A stretch of 5,206 nucleotides of DNA, taken from Gammaproteobacteria bacterium (GTDB lineage: Bacteria; Pseudomonadota; Gammaproteobacteria; SURF-13). The translations under genes and the position numbers were made by a program. Where the stretch lies: positions 1 to 5,206 of the forward strand of contig JAMCTV010000125.1 of NCBI GenBank assembly GCA_023381235.1, given 5' to 3'. Within the stretch, counting starts at the first letter, position 1. Every line of letters begins with the position of its first letter. Below, piece after piece: positions 4,415 to 5,206 of this stretch. The notes below the pieces were generated by a model. It was not told where the DNA came from. It searched no databases and saw only the letters and a program-made list of their open reading frames with translations.

Positions 4415-5206
4415 TCAGCCGTCCGCCTTGTCCCGGCTGATCGCGCGCGGTGAGCTTTCCACAGGCTCCGGCGCCGCTATGGCCTGTTCGCCATGGATGC
4501 CCATCTCGACGAACTTGCGCGCGCCGGGCAGCACCTGGCGCTCAAACGAGCCGACCGTCTTGTTGTAGCTCTCGGTCGCGGAGGCGAGATTCTTGCCCAG
4601 TTTGGACAGGTGTTCGGTGAACGTGGTGAGCCGCTTGTAAAGCTCGTTGCCCAGGTCGCGTATCTTCTCCGCGTTGGCGGCCAGGCTCTGCTGGCGCCAG
4701 CCGTAGGCGACGGCGCGCAGCAGGGCGACAAAACTGGTCGGCGTGGCGAGGATGACCTTCTGCCGCAAGGCGTTTTCCATCAGGTCGCGGTCAATATCCA
4801 GCGCGGCGCTGAGAAACTGATCGCCGGGTATGAACAGCACCACAAAATCGGGCGCATTGGGAAACTGCGACCAATAGCCCTTGCCGGCCAGTTCCTTCAC
4901 GCGCTCCGCGACCTTGCGCGCGTGCTGTTGCAGATATTTGTCGCGCGCCGCATCGTCCGTGGCCTCCACCGCGCTGAGATAGGCGTCGAGCGGCGTCTTG
5001 GCGTCCACCACGATCTCGCGTCCGTCCGGCATGCGCACAATCATGTCGGGGCGGACCGCGCCGTCTTCCGTGGCGGTGTGTTCCTGTTCGTAAAAATCGC
5101 AGTACTCCACCATGCCCGCCAGTTCCGCGAGGCGCTTGAGCGTCATTTCACCCCATTGTCCGCGCACTTCGGGACGCCTCAGCGCCTGGGTGAGATTGCG
5201 CGTTTC
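4415..5206 (-). CDS. rmuC: DNA recombination protein RmuC, C-terminal part (5' end beyond right edge)
   Basis: The frame is open from the right edge (ETRNLTQALRRPEVRGQWGE) to a TGA at 4415-4417, giving 263 residues. It covers the conserved RmuC domain: RGQWGEMTLKRLAELAGM, then RPDMIVRMPDGREIVVDAKTPLDAY, a PD-(D/E)xK-like nuclease core (Asp codon at 5045-5047, Lys of DAK at 4997-4999), then VVLFIPGDQFLSAAL, VILATPTSFVALLRAVAYGW, and a helical C-terminus likely to form coiled coil. The missing N-terminus would normally hold a membrane-anchoring segment and a long coiled coil. A GTG at 5165-5167 is not the start, because conserved residues lie upstream of it. RmuC is implicated in limiting certain recombination events such as inversions at short repeats; its biochemical activity is not firmly known. 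It is cotranscribed with the HpnD-like gene. Confidence 0.93.
   Translation of the reverse strand, partial: ETRNLTQALRRPEVRGQWGEMTLKRLAELAGMVEYCDFYEQEHTATEDGAVRPDMIVRMPDGREIVVDAKTPLDAYLSAVEATDDAARDKYLQQHARKVAERVKELAGKGYWSQFPNAPDFVVLFIPGDQFLSAALDIDRDLMENALRQKVILATPTSFVALLRAVAYGWRQQSLAANAEKIRDLGNELYKRLTTFTEHLSKLGKNLASATESYNKTVGSFERQVLPGARKFVEMGIHGEQAIAAPEPVESSPRAISRDKADG

Overview
The window looks like chromosomal DNA of a beta- or gammaproteobacterium of medium to high GC. The reasons are an RmuC gene of typical proteobacterial type, an HpnD-like squalene/phytoene synthase beside it, and TA, HicBA and Mrr proteins close to proteobacterial versions. Genus cannot be told from the sequence. The right third (about 3537-5206, minus strand) reads as stable genome. 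The left two thirds (1-3533, plus strand) reads as accessory DNA: a run of co-oriented small stability and defence genes, several of them broken.

Layout, left to right: (1) the 3' end of a small membrane-protein ORF (3-209). (2) A HigB/HigA-like toxin-antitoxin operon (335-789) behind a recognisable promoter with a perfect 18-bp palindromic operator. The antitoxin is intact, but the toxin has lost its central half in frame. (3) A GC-rich stretch (796-918) with the architecture of an integron attC recombination site. (4) An intact Mrr-type modification-dependent restriction endonuclease (941-1849), whose ends carry GTTAGCCGT and its exact inverse ACGGCTAAC, as a gene cassette would. (5) Half of a second attC-like site running into a hairpin-forming element that resembles a dispersed repeat (1877-1909). 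(6) A hicB antitoxin followed by a hicA toxin gene with an in-frame TGA (1997-2421). (7) A DUF2235 alpha/beta-hydrolase gene frameshifted exactly at its nucleophile elbow (2504-3533). (8) On the minus strand, converging, an HpnD-like synthase with a degenerate first Asp-rich motif (3537-4403), directly downstream of (9) rmuC (4415 to beyond the right edge).

The main interpretation is inference built on visible motifs: the left part is probably a decaying fragment of a sedentary integron cassette array, or a cassette cluster lacking an integrase. Both TA modules keep the antitoxin and have lost the toxin by different lesions, and the nearby hydrolase is also disrupted, while Mrr and both antitoxins remain open. 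No integrase, tRNA, rRNA, CRISPR array or complete insertion sequence is visible. No stretch over 300 bases lacks a gene.
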